From assembly GCA_024641835.1 (NCBI GenBank), contig JAHECH010000362.1, positions 1 through 5,301 on the forward strand: a DNA stretch of 5,301 bases, written 5' to 3'. Source of the stretch: Deltaproteobacteria bacterium (GTDB taxonomy: Bacteria > Desulfobacterota > DSM-4660 > Desulfatiglandales > HGW-15). The notes below the pieces were generated by a model. It was not told the origin of the DNA. It saw only the letters and a list, made by a program, of their open reading frames with translations, and did not search any database. Every line of letters begins with the position of its first letter. Position 1 is the stretch's first letter. Shown here piece after piece: positions 5,295 to 5,301 of the stretch. The translations under genes and the position numbers were made by a program.

Positions 5295-5301
5295 TTCCTC
5301 T

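Overview
The window looks like part of the chromosome of an anaerobic bacterium, probably a sulfate-reducing or syntrophic lineage related to the Desulfobacterota (former Deltaproteobacteria). This is inferred from gene content: a corrinoid-dependent methyl-transfer cluster with a RACo-type corrinoid re-activator, next to a formate dehydrogenase maturation factor. No rRNA, tRNA, mobile element or CRISPR array is visible.

Left part, + strand: the 3' two-thirds of a cation diffusion facilitator (CDF) metal exporter runs in from the left edge and ends at 649. After an 88-base gap comes a complete fdhD (738-1634), the sulfurtransferase that activates formate dehydrogenases. It keeps only one of the two cysteines of the usual CxxC loop.

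Right part, - strand, read from the right edge leftwards: (1) a protein with the C-terminal ASKHA half of the RACo-type corrinoid activators, lacking the usual N-terminal iron-sulfur and middle domains and starting instead with an 'EEAMRCLHC' segment; (2) after 45 bases, a uroporphyrinogen-decarboxylase-family (MtaA/CmuA-like) methyltransferase with a complete His-x-Cys...Cys zinc site; (3) a 307-base stretch holding one possible 45-codon ORF; (4) a PduO-type ATP:cob(I)alamin adenosyltransferase whose ATP-binding N-terminus is encoded upstream of any ATG, GTG or TTG, so it probably starts at ATT or carries a frameshift; (5) a compact FAD/NAD(P) oxidoreductase overlapping it by ATGA. A hairpin plus T-tract inside the last codons of the oxidoreductase probably ends the transcript, three bases from the convergent fdhD stop.

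Read together, the minus-strand genes form a corrinoid-handling unit. The methyltransferase moves methyl groups to or from a corrinoid protein. The RACo-like protein would rescue the inactive Co(II) form. The flavoprotein could supply electrons for Co(II)-to-Co(I) reduction, and the adenosyltransferase captures cob(I)alamin as adenosylcobalamin. The corrinoid protein and the primary substrate methyltransferase are not in the window, so the growth substrate cannot be named.
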